Of a DNA stretch of 64,000 bases, positions 38,009-46,085 are shown piece by piece. This DNA is from Pelomonas sp937871895 (GTDB taxonomy: Bacteria > Pseudomonadota > Gammaproteobacteria > Burkholderiales > Burkholderiaceae_C), in the NCBI RefSeq assembly GCF_046348265.1, contig NZ_JAXMEO010000007.1; one strand, 5' to 3'. Under the pieces are notes generated by a model. The model saw nothing but the letters and a program-made list of their open reading frames with translations, made no database searches and was not told the origin of the DNA. Both the position numbers and the translations under genes were made by a program. The first letter of the stretch is position 1. Every line of letters starts with the position of its first letter.

Positions 38009-38425
38009 ATGCTGCAACCCGCTCGTCGCAAATACCGTAAAGAGCAGAAGGGCCGCAACACGGGTATCGCGACTCGTGGCGCCCTGGTGTCTTTCGGAGA
38101 TTTCGGGCTCAAGGCCACTGAGCGTGGTCGTCTGACGGCCCGCCAGATCGAAGCCGCGCGTCGTGCCATCTCGCGTCACATCAAGCGCGGTGGCCGGATC
38201 TTCATCCGCATCTTCCCCGACAAGCCGATCTCCGAGAAGCCTGCTGAAGTCCGTATGGGCAACGGCAAGGGCAACCCTGAGTACTACGTGGCTGAGATCC
38301 AGCCTGGCAAGGTGCTCTACGAGATCAACGGCGTGCCCGAGCAACTCGCTCGCGAAGCCTTCACGCTGGCCGCTGCCAAGCTGCCGTTGAAGTGCACCTT
38401 CGTTGCCCGCCAAGTCGGCGCCTGA
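38009..38425 (+). CDS. rplP: 50S ribosomal protein L16
   Basis: A 138-residue protein that helps place A-site tRNA. Typical sequence: MLQPARRKYRKEQKGRNTG, LVSFGDFGLKATERGRLTARQIEAARRAI, GKGNPEYYVAEIQPGKVLYEING. Starts 2 bp after rpsC with AAAGGAG overlapping the rpsC end. Confidence 0.98.
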   Translation: MLQPARRKYRKEQKGRNTGIATRGALVSFGDFGLKATERGRLTARQIEAARRAISRHIKRGGRIFIRIFPDKPISEKPAEVRMGNGKGNPEYYVAEIQPGKVLYEINGVPEQLAREAFTLAAAKLPLKCTFVARQVGA

Positions 38426-38438
38426 TCCGGAGGAACCC

Positions 38439-38639
38439 ATGAAAGCATCTGAACTCCGCGCCAAGGACGTCGCCGCCCTCGAAAAGGAAGTCGCCGACCT
38501 GCTCAAGGCCCACTTCGGCCTGCGCATGCAAAAGGCCACCCAGCAACTGAGCAACCACTCAGCCCTGGGCAAGACCCGTCGTGACATCGCCCGCGCCAAG
38601 ACCATCCTGGCGCAGAAGAACAAGGAGGCTGCCAAGTGA
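38439..38639 (+). CDS. rpmC: 50S ribosomal protein L29
   Basis: A 66-residue two-helix protein near the tunnel exit. MKASELRAKDVAALEKEVADLLKAHFGLRMQ and the C-terminal TRRDIARAKTILAQK are typical. ATG 38439 has GGAGG about 6 bp upstream. Its stop overlaps the rpsQ GTG start (GTGA). Confidence 0.97.
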   Translation: MKASELRAKDVAALEKEVADLLKAHFGLRMQKATQQLSNHSALGKTRRDIARAKTILAQKNKEAAK

Positions 38640-38908
38640 CTGCGCAAGCCCAAGCCAAGAAGGCCCGTACCCTGGTCGGCCGCGTCGTCAGCGATGCCCG
38701 CGCCAAGACGGTCACCGTCCTCGTCGAGCGCCGCACCAAGCACGAGCTCTACGGCAAGATCGTGGCTCGTTCGCGCAAGTACCACGCCCATGACGAAAAC
38801 GGCGAGTACAAGCAAGGCGATGTCGTCGAGATCAGCGAAACCCGCCCGATCTCCAAGACCAAGGCCTGGATCGTGACGCGCCTGGTCGAGAAGGCGCAGG
38901 TCGTCTAA
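38636..38908 (+). CDS. rpsQ: 30S ribosomal protein S17
   Basis: A 90-residue early 16S rRNA binder. It has RTLVGRVVSDARAKTVTVLVERRTKHELYGKIV and GDVVEISETRPISKTKAWIVTRLVEKA. The start is GTG at 38636, overlapping the rpmC stop by 4 bp. It is the last gene of the S10 transcript here, followed 54 bp on by an intrinsic terminator. Confidence 0.97.
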   Translation: MTAQAQAKKARTLVGRVVSDARAKTVTVLVERRTKHELYGKIVARSRKYHAHDENGEYKQGDVVEISETRPISKTKAWIVTRLVEKAQVV

Positions 38909-38961
38909 GCCTCGATCGCAAGGTTTTGACGCCCTGCGGTGTCAAGGCCCCGCGAGCCCAG

Positions 38962-38996
38962 AAGCCGGATTTCGCCTCACCGCGAGCCGGCTTTTT
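38962..38996 (+). terminator. intrinsic terminator at the end of the S10 operon
   Basis: AAGCCGG pairs with CCGGCTT, with a further TCGC/GCGA inside, followed by five T. It lies between rpsQ and the peroxiredoxin gene, showing that the S10 and spc operons are separate transcripts here rather than one continuous superoperon. Confidence 0.8.
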
Positions 38997-39018
38997 CAAT
39001 TGCAACGCAGAGGACCTC

Positions 39019-39528
39019 ATGCTCAAAGTTGGTGACAAGCTGCCGGCTGGCACGCTCCAGGAATTCATCGAGATCGAAGGCAATGGCTGTTCGCTCGGCC
39101 CCAATAGCTTCGACATTGAGGCCGCAACCGCCGGGAAGACGATCGCCATCTTTGCCCTGCCGGGAGCCTTCACTCCCACCTGCTCAGCGCAACACGTACC
39201 AGGCTACGTCGCGCAGGCAGACGCCTTCAAGGCGGCTGGTGTTGATGAGATCTGGTGCATCTCCGTCAACGACGCCTTTGTGATGGGTGCCTGGGGGCGT
39301 GACCAGAAAACGGCCGGCAAGGTCCGCATGATGGCGGACGGCAGTGCCGCTTTCACGCAGGCCACCGGCCTCGTCCTGGACCTGACCGCCAAGGGCTTCG
39401 GCCTGCGTTCACAGCGCTACTCGATGCTGGTCAAGGATGGCGTCGTGAAGTCGCTCAATGTCGAGGCGCCCGGCAAGTTCGAGGTGAGTGACGCGAACAC
39501 TCTGCTTGCGCAGGCGACCTCAATCTGA
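39019..39528 (+). CDS. peroxiredoxin (Prx5/AhpC-TSA type) inside the ribosomal protein cluster
   Basis: A 169-residue cytoplasmic thiol peroxidase that would reduce H2O2 and organic hydroperoxides with glutaredoxin or thioredoxin as electron donor. The active-site motif PGAFTPTC places the peroxidatic cysteine at C55, with T52 and R130 (FGLRSQRYSM) completing the site. Other cysteines are C24 and C80, so a resolving partner is not obvious. ATG 39019 has AGAGGA upstream. It lies between the rpsQ terminator and the rplN promoter, so its promoter is unclear; read-through of the terminator is likely. Not part of the canonical S10-spc order. Confidence 0.92.
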   Translation: MLKVGDKLPAGTLQEFIEIEGNGCSLGPNSFDIEAATAGKTIAIFALPGAFTPTCSAQHVPGYVAQADAFKAAGVDEIWCISVNDAFVMGAWGRDQKTAGKVRMMADGSAAFTQATGLVLDLTAKGFGLRSQRYSMLVKDGVVKSLNVEAPGKFEVSDANTLLAQATSI

Positions 39529-39548
39529 ATGTGAGCGTTGCGCGGCGC

Positions 39549-39578
39549 TTGACGAGTCGAGCGCCGATGCAGCATAAT
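39549..39578 (+). promoter_or_regulatory. promoter of the spc operon (rplN)
   Basis: TTGACG (39549-39554) and CATAAT (39573-39578) are spaced by 18 bp, about 170 bp before rplN. The -35 lies inside a GGCGCT/AGCGCC inverted repeat (39544-39565). A 7-bp hairpin GCGTGCG/CGCACGC follows at 39601-39619 in the predicted leader. Confidence 0.7.
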
Positions 39579-39746
39579 GCTCAGCTTCGCCGAACGCTAA
39601 GCGTGCGACCACCGCACGCCGAGGCCTCGGATCCGCCCACAACCGTCGGGCAACGTCAGGCGCCATGCCAGGTGTTGTCAGACCTACGGGCCCAAGACTG
39701 ACCGACGAGCAGCGCGTCTGTGACTCGGGAAAAGTTGGGGACAGAC

Positions 39747-40115
39747 ATGATTCAAATGCAATCGCGGCTTGAGGTCGCGGACAACACTGGCGCGAAGTCC
39801 GTCATGTGCATCAAGGTGCTTGGCGGTTCCAAGCGTCGGTATGCGCACATTGGCGACGTCATCAAGGTGAGCATCAAGGAAGCTGCGCCGCGCGGTCGCG
39901 TGAAGAAGGGCGAGGTCTATAGCGCCGTCGTCGTTCGCACCGCCAAGGGCGTGCGTCGCCAGGATGGTTCGCTCGTCAAGTTTGACGGCAACGCTGCTGT
40001 GCTGCTGAACGCCAAGCTTGAGCCCATCGGTACTCGCATCTTCGGCCCCGTGACGCGTGAACTGCGTACCGAGCGCTTCATGAAGATCGTGTCGCTGGCG
40101 CCTGAAGTGCTCTGA
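39747..40115 (+). CDS. rplN: 50S ribosomal protein L14
   Basis: A 122-residue interface protein. It begins MIQMQSRLEVADNTGAKSVMCIKVLGGSKRRYA and contains GDVIKVSIKEAAPRGRVKKGEV and GTRIFGPVTRELR. ATG 39747 gives the exact family start; upstream codons lack similarity. First gene of the spc operon, after a 168-bp leader. Confidence 0.98.
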   Translation: MIQMQSRLEVADNTGAKSVMCIKVLGGSKRRYAHIGDVIKVSIKEAAPRGRVKKGEVYSAVVVRTAKGVRRQDGSLVKFDGNAAVLLNAKLEPIGTRIFGPVTRELRTERFMKIVSLAPEVL

Positions 40116-40140
40116 GCGCCCAACGTCTGAGGACACAGCC

Positions 40141-40458
40141 ATGAACAAGATTCGCAAAGGCGACCAGGTCATCGTGTTGACTGGCCGCGACAAGGGCAAG
40201 CGCGGCATCGTTGCCGCTCGCGTCGATGCTGACCACGTGCTGGTTGACGGCATCAACCTGGTCAAGAAGCACGTCAAGCCCAACCCCATGAAGGGCACGA
40301 CCGGCGGCATCGTCGACAAGGCCATGCCCATCCATCAATCCAACGTGGCGATTTTCAACGCTGCTTCCGGCAAGGCCGATCGCGTGGGCATCAAGTTGCT
40401 CGACGGCGGCAAGAAGGTGCGCGTCTACAAGTCCACGGGCGAAGAGATCAAGGCCTAA
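40141..40458 (+). CDS. rplX: 50S ribosomal protein L24
   Basis: A 105-residue assembly-initiator protein. The KOW motif is visible in MNKIRKGDQVIVLTGRDKGKRGIVAARV, and VKPNPMKGTTGGIVDKAMPIHQSNV follows. It lies 25 bp after rplN and 11 bp before rplE. Confidence 0.98.
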   Translation: MNKIRKGDQVIVLTGRDKGKRGIVAARVDADHVLVDGINLVKKHVKPNPMKGTTGGIVDKAMPIHQSNVAIFNAASGKADRVGIKLLDGGKKVRVYKSTGEEIKA

Positions 40459-40469
40459 GAGGTTCCGAC

Positions 40470-41009
40470 ATGGCTCGTTTGCAAACGCATTTCCGCGAAA
40501 ACGTCGTCCCCGCCTTGACCGAGAAGTTCGGCTACAAGTCGGTGATGGAGGTGCCCCGCATCACCAAGATCACGCTCAACATGGGCGTGAGTGAAGCGGT
40601 CGCCGACAAGAAGGTCATGGATCACGCCGTTGGCGACCTGACCAAGATCGCTGGCCAGAAGCCCGTGGTCACCAAGTCCAAGAAGGCCATCGCCGGCTTC
40701 AAGATCCGTGACGGTGTGCCTATCGGTTGCATGGTCACCCTGCGTGGCGTCCAGATGTATGAATTCCTGGACCGCTTCGTGACCATCGCGCTGCCCCGCG
40801 TCCGCGACTTCCGCGGCATCTCGGGTCGCAGCTTTGATGGCCGTGGCAACTACAACATCGGCGTCAAGGAACAGATCATCTTCCCCGAAATCGAATACGA
40901 CAAGGTGGATGCTCTGCGTGGTCTGAACATCAGCATCACGACGACGGCCAAGACGGACGACGAATGCAAGGCCTTGCTGGCTGCATTCAAGTTCCCGTTC
41001 AAGAACTGA
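40470..41009 (+). CDS. rplE: 50S ribosomal protein L5
   Basis: A 179-residue binder of 5S rRNA and the central protuberance. Conserved parts are EVPRITKITLNMGVSEA, GDLTKIAGQKPVVTKSKKAIAGFKIR and FPEIEYDKVDALRGLNISITTTAKTD. Length equals E. coli. Confidence 0.98.
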   Translation: MARLQTHFRENVVPALTEKFGYKSVMEVPRITKITLNMGVSEAVADKKVMDHAVGDLTKIAGQKPVVTKSKKAIAGFKIRDGVPIGCMVTLRGVQMYEFLDRFVTIALPRVRDFRGISGRSFDGRGNYNIGVKEQIIFPEIEYDKVDALRGLNISITTTAKTDDECKALLAAFKFPFKN

Positions 41010-41017
41010 GGTGACCC

Positions 41018-41323
41018 GTGGCAAAACTCTCGATCAAACAACGTGAGCAAAAGCGCGAAGCGCTGGTCGCCAAGTTCGCCAAGAAGTATGCCGAGCTGAA
41101 GGCCATCATCGACGACAGCAAGAAGTCCGATGAAGAGCGCTATGCCGCGCGCCTTGAGCTGCAGAAGCTGCCCCGCAACGCCAATCCCACTCGCCTGCGC
41201 AATCGCTGCGAGCTGACCGGTCGTCCGCGTGGCACCTTCCGCAAGTTCGGCCTCGCCCGCAACAAAATCCGTGAACTGGCCTTCAAGGGTGACATCCCCG
41301 GTGTCATCAAGGCCAGCTGGTAA
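41018..41323 (+). CDS. rpsN: 30S ribosomal protein S14 (zinc-free type)
   Basis: A 101-residue head protein of the long form without the CXXC zinc motif. It has MAKLSIKQREQKREALVAKFAKKY, LPRNANPTRLRNRCELTGRPRGTFRKFGLARNKIRELA and ends KASW. The start is GTG at 41018, 8 bp after rplE. Confidence 0.97.
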   Translation: MAKLSIKQREQKREALVAKFAKKYAELKAIIDDSKKSDEERYAARLELQKLPRNANPTRLRNRCELTGRPRGTFRKFGLARNKIRELAFKGDIPGVIKASW

Positions 41324-41346
41324 TCGGCCCGACAGGAGAAATCGCA

Positions 41347-41742
41347 ATGAGCATGAGTGATCCTATCGCCGATATGCTGACCCGCATTCGCAACGCGCAG
41401 AGCGTTGAGAAGCCCAGCGTGCTGATGCCGTCTTCCAAGCTGAAGCTGGCCATCGCCCAGGTGCTGAAGGACGAGGGCTATATCGACGACTTCGCCGTCC
41501 GCGGTGACGCCGCTCGCCCCGAGCTGGAAATTTCGCTGAAGTACTACGCCGGTCGCCCGGTCATCGAGCGCATCGAGCGAGTCAGCCGTCCTGGCCTGCG
41601 CATCTACAAGGGCCGGCACGACATTCCTCAGGTCATGAACGGCCTGGGCGTTGCCATCGTCACCACCCCGCAAGGCGTGATGACCGACCGCAAGGCGCGC
41701 GCTGCCGGTGTTGGCGGCGAAGTGCTCTGCTACGTCGCCTAA
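41347..41742 (+). CDS. rpsH: 30S ribosomal protein S8
   Basis: A 131-residue central-domain binder and spc-operon repressor in E. coli. The sequence starts MSMSDPIADMLTRIRNAQ and ends with GLGVAIVTTPQGVMTDRKARAAGVGGEVLCYVA. ATG 41347 has GGAG upstream; a second ATG two codons on is possible. Confidence 0.98.
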   Translation: MSMSDPIADMLTRIRNAQSVEKPSVLMPSSKLKLAIAQVLKDEGYIDDFAVRGDAARPELEISLKYYAGRPVIERIERVSRPGLRIYKGRHDIPQVMNGLGVAIVTTPQGVMTDRKARAAGVGGEVLCYVA

Positions 41743-41769
41743 GCCCCACGCGAGAAGGAGAAACACACA

Positions 41770-42303
41770 ATGTCCCGCGTTGGAAAAATGCCGGTTGCCA
41801 TCCCGCAAGGCGTGGATGTCAACGTGTCGGGTGAGTCGATCAGTGTCAAGGGCTCCCTTGGTACCTTGGTCCGCCCGGTGAACAAGCTCGTGGCTGTCAA
41901 GAGTGAAGGCGGCAAGCTGACCTTCACGCCGACGAACGAGTCTGCCGAAGCTGATGCCATGAGTGGCACGGTGCGCGCGCTGGTGGCCAACATGGTCAGC
42001 GGCGTGAGCAAGGGCTTCGAGAAGAAGCTCAGCCTGGTGGGAGTGGGTTTCCGTGCCCAGGCTCAAGGCCAGAAGCTCAACCTGCAGATCGGTTTCTCTC
42101 ACCCTGTGGTGAAGGACATGCCGGCTGGCATCAAGGTGGAGTGCCCGACCCAAACCGAAATCCTCATCAAGGGCGCTGACGCCCAGGTGGTGGGTCAGGT
42201 GGCCGCCGAGGTGCGCGCCTTCCGTCCGCCCGAGCCCTACAAGGGCAAGGGCATCCGCTACGCGGACGAGAAGGTCAGCCTCAAAGAGACCAAGAAGAAG
42301 TAA
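41770..42303 (+). CDS. rplF: 50S ribosomal protein L6
   Basis: A 177-residue protein near the sarcin-ricin loop. It shows MSRVGKMPVAIPQGVDV, MVSGVSKGFEKKLSLVGVGFRAQ and the C-terminal RPPEPYKGKGIRYADEKVSLKETKKK. SD-like GAAGGAG precedes the ATG. Confidence 0.98.
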   Translation: MSRVGKMPVAIPQGVDVNVSGESISVKGSLGTLVRPVNKLVAVKSEGGKLTFTPTNESAEADAMSGTVRALVANMVSGVSKGFEKKLSLVGVGFRAQAQGQKLNLQIGFSHPVVKDMPAGIKVECPTQTEILIKGADAQVVGQVAAEVRAFRPPEPYKGKGIRYADEKVSLKETKKK

Positions 42304-42314
42304 GGAGCCGCGCC

Positions 42315-42674
42315 ATGACTACGAAGAAAGAACAGCGTCTGCGCCGCTCGCGTCAGACCCGCGCCCGGATCTCGATTCAGCGCGCCGTGCGCCTGACCGT
42401 CTTCCGCTCCAACCTGCACATCTACGCCCAGGTCATCGCCGAAGACGGTGGCAAGGTGCTGGCGGCTGCTTCAACGGCCGAGAAGGCCGTGCGCGAGCAG
42501 TTGCAAGGCAACGGCGGCAATGTCGCTGCGGCCACCCTGGTGGGCAAGCTGATCGCCGAGAAGGCCAAGGCCGCGGGTGTCGAGAAGGTTGCCTTCGACC
42601 GTGCTGGTTTCGCCTATCACGGCCGTGTCAAGGCTCTGGCCGAAGCCGCCCGCGAAGCTGGTCTCCAGTTCTGA
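42315..42674 (+). CDS. rplR: 50S ribosomal protein L18
   Basis: A 119-residue 5S rRNA binder. Typical sequence: RLRRSRQTRARISIQRAVRLTVFRSNLHIYAQVI, and the C-terminal VAFDRAGFAYHGRVKALAEAAREAGLQF. Starts 11 bp after rplF with AAGGAG upstream. Confidence 0.98.
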   Translation: MTTKKEQRLRRSRQTRARISIQRAVRLTVFRSNLHIYAQVIAEDGGKVLAAASTAEKAVREQLQGNGGNVAAATLVGKLIAEKAKAAGVEKVAFDRAGFAYHGRVKALAEAAREAGLQF

Positions 42675-42698
42675 CGCCGACGCAACGAGGAATACCAA

Positions 42699-43217
42699 AT
42701 GGCAAAGTTTCAAGCTCGCGCGCAGACCGAAGGCAATGACGACGGCCTGAAGGAAAAGATGATCGCGGTGAACCGCGTGACCAAGGTCGTGAAAGGTGGT
42801 CGCACCCTGTCCTTCGCAGCATTGACCGTGGTCGGTGACGGCGATGGCCGCATCGGCATGGGCAAGGGCAAGGCGAAGGAAGTCCCCGTCGCCGTGCAAA
42901 AGGCGATGGAGTCCGCCCGCCGCAACATGTTCAAGGTCAACCTGAAGAACGGTTCCGTTCACCACAACGTGGTGGGCGAGCACGGCGCTTCGCGCGTCAT
43001 GCTGGCTCCGGCTCCGACCGGTACCGGCGTGATCGCCGGCGGCCCGATGCGCGCTGTCTTCGAAGTGATGGGCGTGACCGACATCGTGAGCAAGAGCCAC
43101 GGTTCGACCAACCCTTACAACATGGTTCGCGCCACGCTGGACGCTCTCAAGCGCGCCACGACGGCTGCGGAAGTCGCTGCCAAGCGCGGCAAGACGGTTG
43201 AAGACATCTTCAACTGA
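42699..43217 (+). CDS. rpsE: 30S ribosomal protein S5
   Basis: A 172-residue fidelity protein at the mRNA entry. It has LKEKMIAVNRVTKVVKGGRTLSFAALTVVGDGDGRIGMGKGKAKEVPVAVQKAMESARRNM, with the spectinomycin-loop residues looking wild-type. Followed 17 bp on by rpmD. Confidence 0.98.
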   Translation: MAKFQARAQTEGNDDGLKEKMIAVNRVTKVVKGGRTLSFAALTVVGDGDGRIGMGKGKAKEVPVAVQKAMESARRNMFKVNLKNGSVHHNVVGEHGASRVMLAPAPTGTGVIAGGPMRAVFEVMGVTDIVSKSHGSTNPYNMVRATLDALKRATTAAEVAAKRGKTVEDIFN

Positions 43218-43234
43218 AGCCGCCGGAGACTGAC

Positions 43235-43417
43235 ATGTCTGACAAGAAAACTGTGACCGTGAAGCTTGTGCGCAGCCCCATCGGCACGCGCGCTTCGCAC
43301 CGCGCCACCGTGACGGGCCTGGGCCTTCGCAAGCTCAACAGCACCAGCACGCTGGAAGACACGCCCGCCGTGCGCGGCATGATCAACAAGATCGCCTATC
43401 TGGTGCAGGTGCTCTGA
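43235..43417 (+). CDS. rpmD: 50S ribosomal protein L30
   Basis: A 60-residue protein with the family core VKLVRSPIGTRASHRATVTGLGLRKLNSTSTLEDTPAVRGMINKIAYLVQVL. SD-like CCGGAG lies upstream. Lies between rpsE and rplO as usual. Confidence 0.97.
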   Translation: MSDKKTVTVKLVRSPIGTRASHRATVTGLGLRKLNSTSTLEDTPAVRGMINKIAYLVQVL

Positions 43418-43458
43418 CCCTCTGGGTGAGAGACACGCAACGCATCGAGGACACAACG

Positions 43459-43890
43459 ATGGAACTCAATACGATCAAGCCCGCCGAAGGCTCCAAGAAG
43501 GCTCGTCGCCGTCTGGGCCGTGGCATTGGCTCCGGCCTGGGCAAGACTGCCGGCCGTGGTCACAAGGGCCAGAAGTCCCGCGCTGGTGGCTACCACAAGG
43601 TCGGCTTCGAAGGCGGTCAAATGCCGCTGCAGCGCCGCTTGCCCAAGCGTGGCTTCAAGTCGATCACGCTCAAGTACAACGCCGAAATCACGCTGACCGA
43701 CCTGCAAGGTCTGGCGGGTGACGAAGTGGATGTCTCGACGCTCAAGGCGGCGGGCCTCGTGCCTCAGCTGACCAAGTCGGTCAAGGTCATCCTGGCTGGC
43801 AAGATCGAGCGCAAGGTCGCCCTCAAGGGCATCGGTGCCACCAAGGGTGCCAAGGCTGCGATCGAAGCCGCTGGCGGCAGCGTCGCCTAA
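43459..43890 (+). CDS. rplO: 50S ribosomal protein L15
   Basis: A 143-residue late-assembly protein. It has MELNTIKPAEGSKKARRRLGRGIGSGLGKTAGRGHKGQKSRAGG and the C-terminal LAGKIERKVALKGIGATKGAKAAIEAAGG. ATG 43459 is chosen because the frame upstream lacks similarity. secY follows after 26 bp. Confidence 0.98.
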   Translation: MELNTIKPAEGSKKARRRLGRGIGSGLGKTAGRGHKGQKSRAGGYHKVGFEGGQMPLQRRLPKRGFKSITLKYNAEITLTDLQGLAGDEVDVSTLKAAGLVPQLTKSVKVILAGKIERKVALKGIGATKGAKAAIEAAGGSVA

Positions 43891-43916
43891 AGCAACGGCT
43901 GGAAGCAGACACAAGC

Positions 43917-45227
43917 GTGGCTACCAACGCGAATCAGCTGGCCAAGAGCGGCAAGTTCGGCGACCTGCGTCGTCGGCTTGTGTTCTTGCTGTTGGCGCTG
44001 CTCGTCTACCGCATCGGGGCCCACATCCCCGTGCCGGGCATCGACCCGCACCAGTTGCAGCAGTTCTTTGACCGTCAATCTGGCGGCCTGTTGAACCTGT
44101 TCAACATGTTCTCGGGTGGCGCGCTGTCGCGCTTCACGGTCTTTGCCCTCGGGATCACGCCTTACATCTCGGCGTCGATCGTGCTGCAGCTGATGACTTA
44201 CGTCGTGCCGACGCTGGAGCAGCTGAAGAAGGAAGGCGAGTCTGGCCGTCGCAAGATCACGCAGTACACGCGCTATGCGACCTTGGGCTTGGCCTTGTTT
44301 CAAAGCCTGTCCATCGCCATCGCGCTGGAGCAGTCGCCGGGCCTCGTCATCAGCCCTGGGTTTGGCTTCCGCCTGACGGCAGTGTCCAGCCTGGTCGCCG
44401 GGACGATGTTTCTGATGTGGTTGGGTGAGCAGATCACCGAGCGCGGCCTTGGCAACGGCATCTCGATCCTGATCTTCGCGGGTATCGCAGCCGGCCTGCC
44501 TGGTGCCATTGGCGGCTTGCTGGAGCTGGTTCGTACCGGCGCCATGGGTTACGGCTCGGCGATCTTCATCATCGGCCTGGTGGTTCTGGTCACCTATGCC
44601 GTGGTGTTCGTTGAGCGCGGTCAGCGCAAGATCCTGGTCAATTACGCCAAACGTCAGGTGGGCAACAAGGTCTACGGTGGCCAGTCGTCGCACCTGCCGT
44701 TGAAGCTCAACATGTCAGGCGTCATTCCGCCGATCTTTGCGTCGTCGATCATCCTGTTGCCGACCACCATCGTCAGCTGGTTTGCCAGCGGCGACAGCCT
44801 GCGTTGGCTCAAGGATCTGGCGTCTGCTGTGAGCCCCGGTCAGCCGATTTACGTGTTGCTGTATTCGGCCGCCATCGTTTTCTTCTGCTTCTTCTACACC
44901 GCGTTGGTCTTCAACAGCCGTGAGACCGCAGACAACTTGAAAAAGAGCGGTGCCTTCATTCCCGGCATTCGCCCTGGGGACCAAACGGCCAAGCACATCG
45001 ACAAGATCCTGGCCCGACTGACCCTGGTCGGCGCTGTCTACGTCACCTTGGTGTGCTTGCTGCCCGAGTTCCTCACGCTCAAGTACAACGTGCCCTTTTA
45101 TTTCGGTGGCACTTCGCTCCTGATCATCGTGGTCGTCACGATGGACTTCTGGGCGCAAGTGCAGAGTTATGTCATGAGTCAGCAGTATGAGTCGCTGCTG
45201 AAGAAGGCCAGCTTCAAGTCGAGCTGA
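43917..45227 (+). CDS. secY: preprotein translocase subunit SecY
   Basis: A 436-residue inner-membrane channel protein with ten predicted helices. Family features are FLLLALLVYRIGAHIPVPGI, the plug region FNMFSGGALSRFTVFALGITPYISASI, YAKRQVGNKVYGGQSSHLPLKLNMSGVIPPIFASSI and IPGIRPGDQTAKHIDKILARLTLVG. The start is GTG at 43917. Partner SecE is encoded at 15997-16383. Confidence 0.98.
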   Translation: MATNANQLAKSGKFGDLRRRLVFLLLALLVYRIGAHIPVPGIDPHQLQQFFDRQSGGLLNLFNMFSGGALSRFTVFALGITPYISASIVLQLMTYVVPTLEQLKKEGESGRRKITQYTRYATLGLALFQSLSIAIALEQSPGLVISPGFGFRLTAVSSLVAGTMFLMWLGEQITERGLGNGISILIFAGIAAGLPGAIGGLLELVRTGAMGYGSAIFIIGLVVLVTYAVVFVERGQRKILVNYAKRQVGNKVYGGQSSHLPLKLNMSGVIPPIFASSIILLPTTIVSWFASGDSLRWLKDLASAVSPGQPIYVLLYSAAIVFFCFFYTALVFNSRETADNLKKSGAFIPGIRPGDQTAKHIDKILARLTLVGAVYVTLVCLLPEFLTLKYNVPFYFGGTSLLIIVVVTMDFWAQVQSYVMSQQYESLLKKASFKSS

Positions 45228-45274
45228 GCGAGAACAGATTTTTCACCCCATCCAGTCAACCCCCAACCGTAGGC

Positions 45275-45493
45275 ATGGCGAAAGACGACGTCATTCAAAT
45301 GCAGGGCGAGATTCTTGAGAATCTTCCCAACGCTACGTTTCGGGTGAAGCTGGAGAACGGGCACGTCGTGCTCGGTCATATCTCCGGCAAGATGCGCATG
45401 CACTACATCCGCATCCTGCCTGGCGACAAAGTGACCGTCGAACTGACGCCCTACGATTTGACCCGTGCTCGCATCGTGTTCCGGGCGAAGTGA
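45275..45493 (+). CDS. infA: translation initiation factor IF-1
   Basis: A 72-residue S1/OB-fold factor that covers the ribosomal A site during initiation: MAKDDVIQMQGEILENLPNATFRVKLENGHVVLGHISGKMRMHYIRILPGDKV. It is placed between secY and rpmJ, the usual betaproteobacterial location. Confidence 0.97.
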   Translation: MAKDDVIQMQGEILENLPNATFRVKLENGHVVLGHISGKMRMHYIRILPGDKVTVELTPYDLTRARIVFRAK

Positions 45494-45551
45494 GCGAGCT
45501 GACAACCCCGGCAACACGTACGAACACAAGAGAGCAGGCTAGGAGCAGACC

Positions 45552-45665
45552 ATGAAAGTTTCGGCATCCGTCAAGCAAATGTGCCGCAATTGCAAGATCA
45601 TCCGCCGTAAGGGCGTGGTGCGAGTGATCTGCACCGATCCCCGTCACAAGCAGCGCCAAGGCTGA
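45552..45665 (+). CDS. rpmJ: 50S ribosomal protein L36
   Basis: A 37-residue zinc-ribbon protein: MKVSASVKQMCRNCKIIRRK, then GVVRVICTDPRHKQRQG. The zinc ligands C11, C14, C27 and H32 are present, so this is the zinc-binding paralogue. ATG 45552 is preceded by AGGAG. It sits between infA and rpsM. Confidence 0.97.
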   Translation: MKVSASVKQMCRNCKIIRRKGVVRVICTDPRHKQRQG

Positions 45666-45693
45666 TTGGGCGACAAAGGTTTAGAGGAACACC

Positions 45694-46056
45694 ATGGCAC
45701 GTATCGCTGGTATCAATATTCCGCCGCAGAAGCACACCGAAATCGGTCTGACGAGCATCTATGGCATTGGTCGCACGACCGCGCAGAAGATCTGCTCGAC
45801 CTGCGGCATTCCGTTCTCCAAGAAAGTCAGGGACCTGACCGACGCTGATCTGGAAAAGATCCGCGACGAAGTCAACAAGCTGACCATCGAGGGCGATCTG
45901 CGCCGCGAGCAGTCCATCAACATCAAGCGTCTGATGGACCTCGGTTGCTACCGCGGCTTCCGTCACCGCCGTGGTCTGCCGATGCGTGGTCAACGCACCC
46001 GAACGAACGCCCGCACCCGCAAGGGTCCGCGTAAGGCGATCGCGGGTAAGAAGTGA
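45694..46056 (+). CDS. rpsM: 30S ribosomal protein S13
   Basis: A 120-residue head protein contacting P-site tRNA and bridging to L5. It shows MARIAGINIPPQKHTEIGLTSIYGIGRTTAQKIC, LRREQSINIKRLMDLGCYRGFRHRRGLPMRGQRTRTNARTRKGPRKAI. SD-like AGAGGAA precedes it. First gene of the alpha operon. Confidence 0.98.
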   Translation: MARIAGINIPPQKHTEIGLTSIYGIGRTTAQKICSTCGIPFSKKVRDLTDADLEKIRDEVNKLTIEGDLRREQSINIKRLMDLGCYRGFRHRRGLPMRGQRTRTNARTRKGPRKAIAGKK

Positions 46057-46085
46057 TCGCGGTCCGGCACTGAAAGAAGGTCAAC

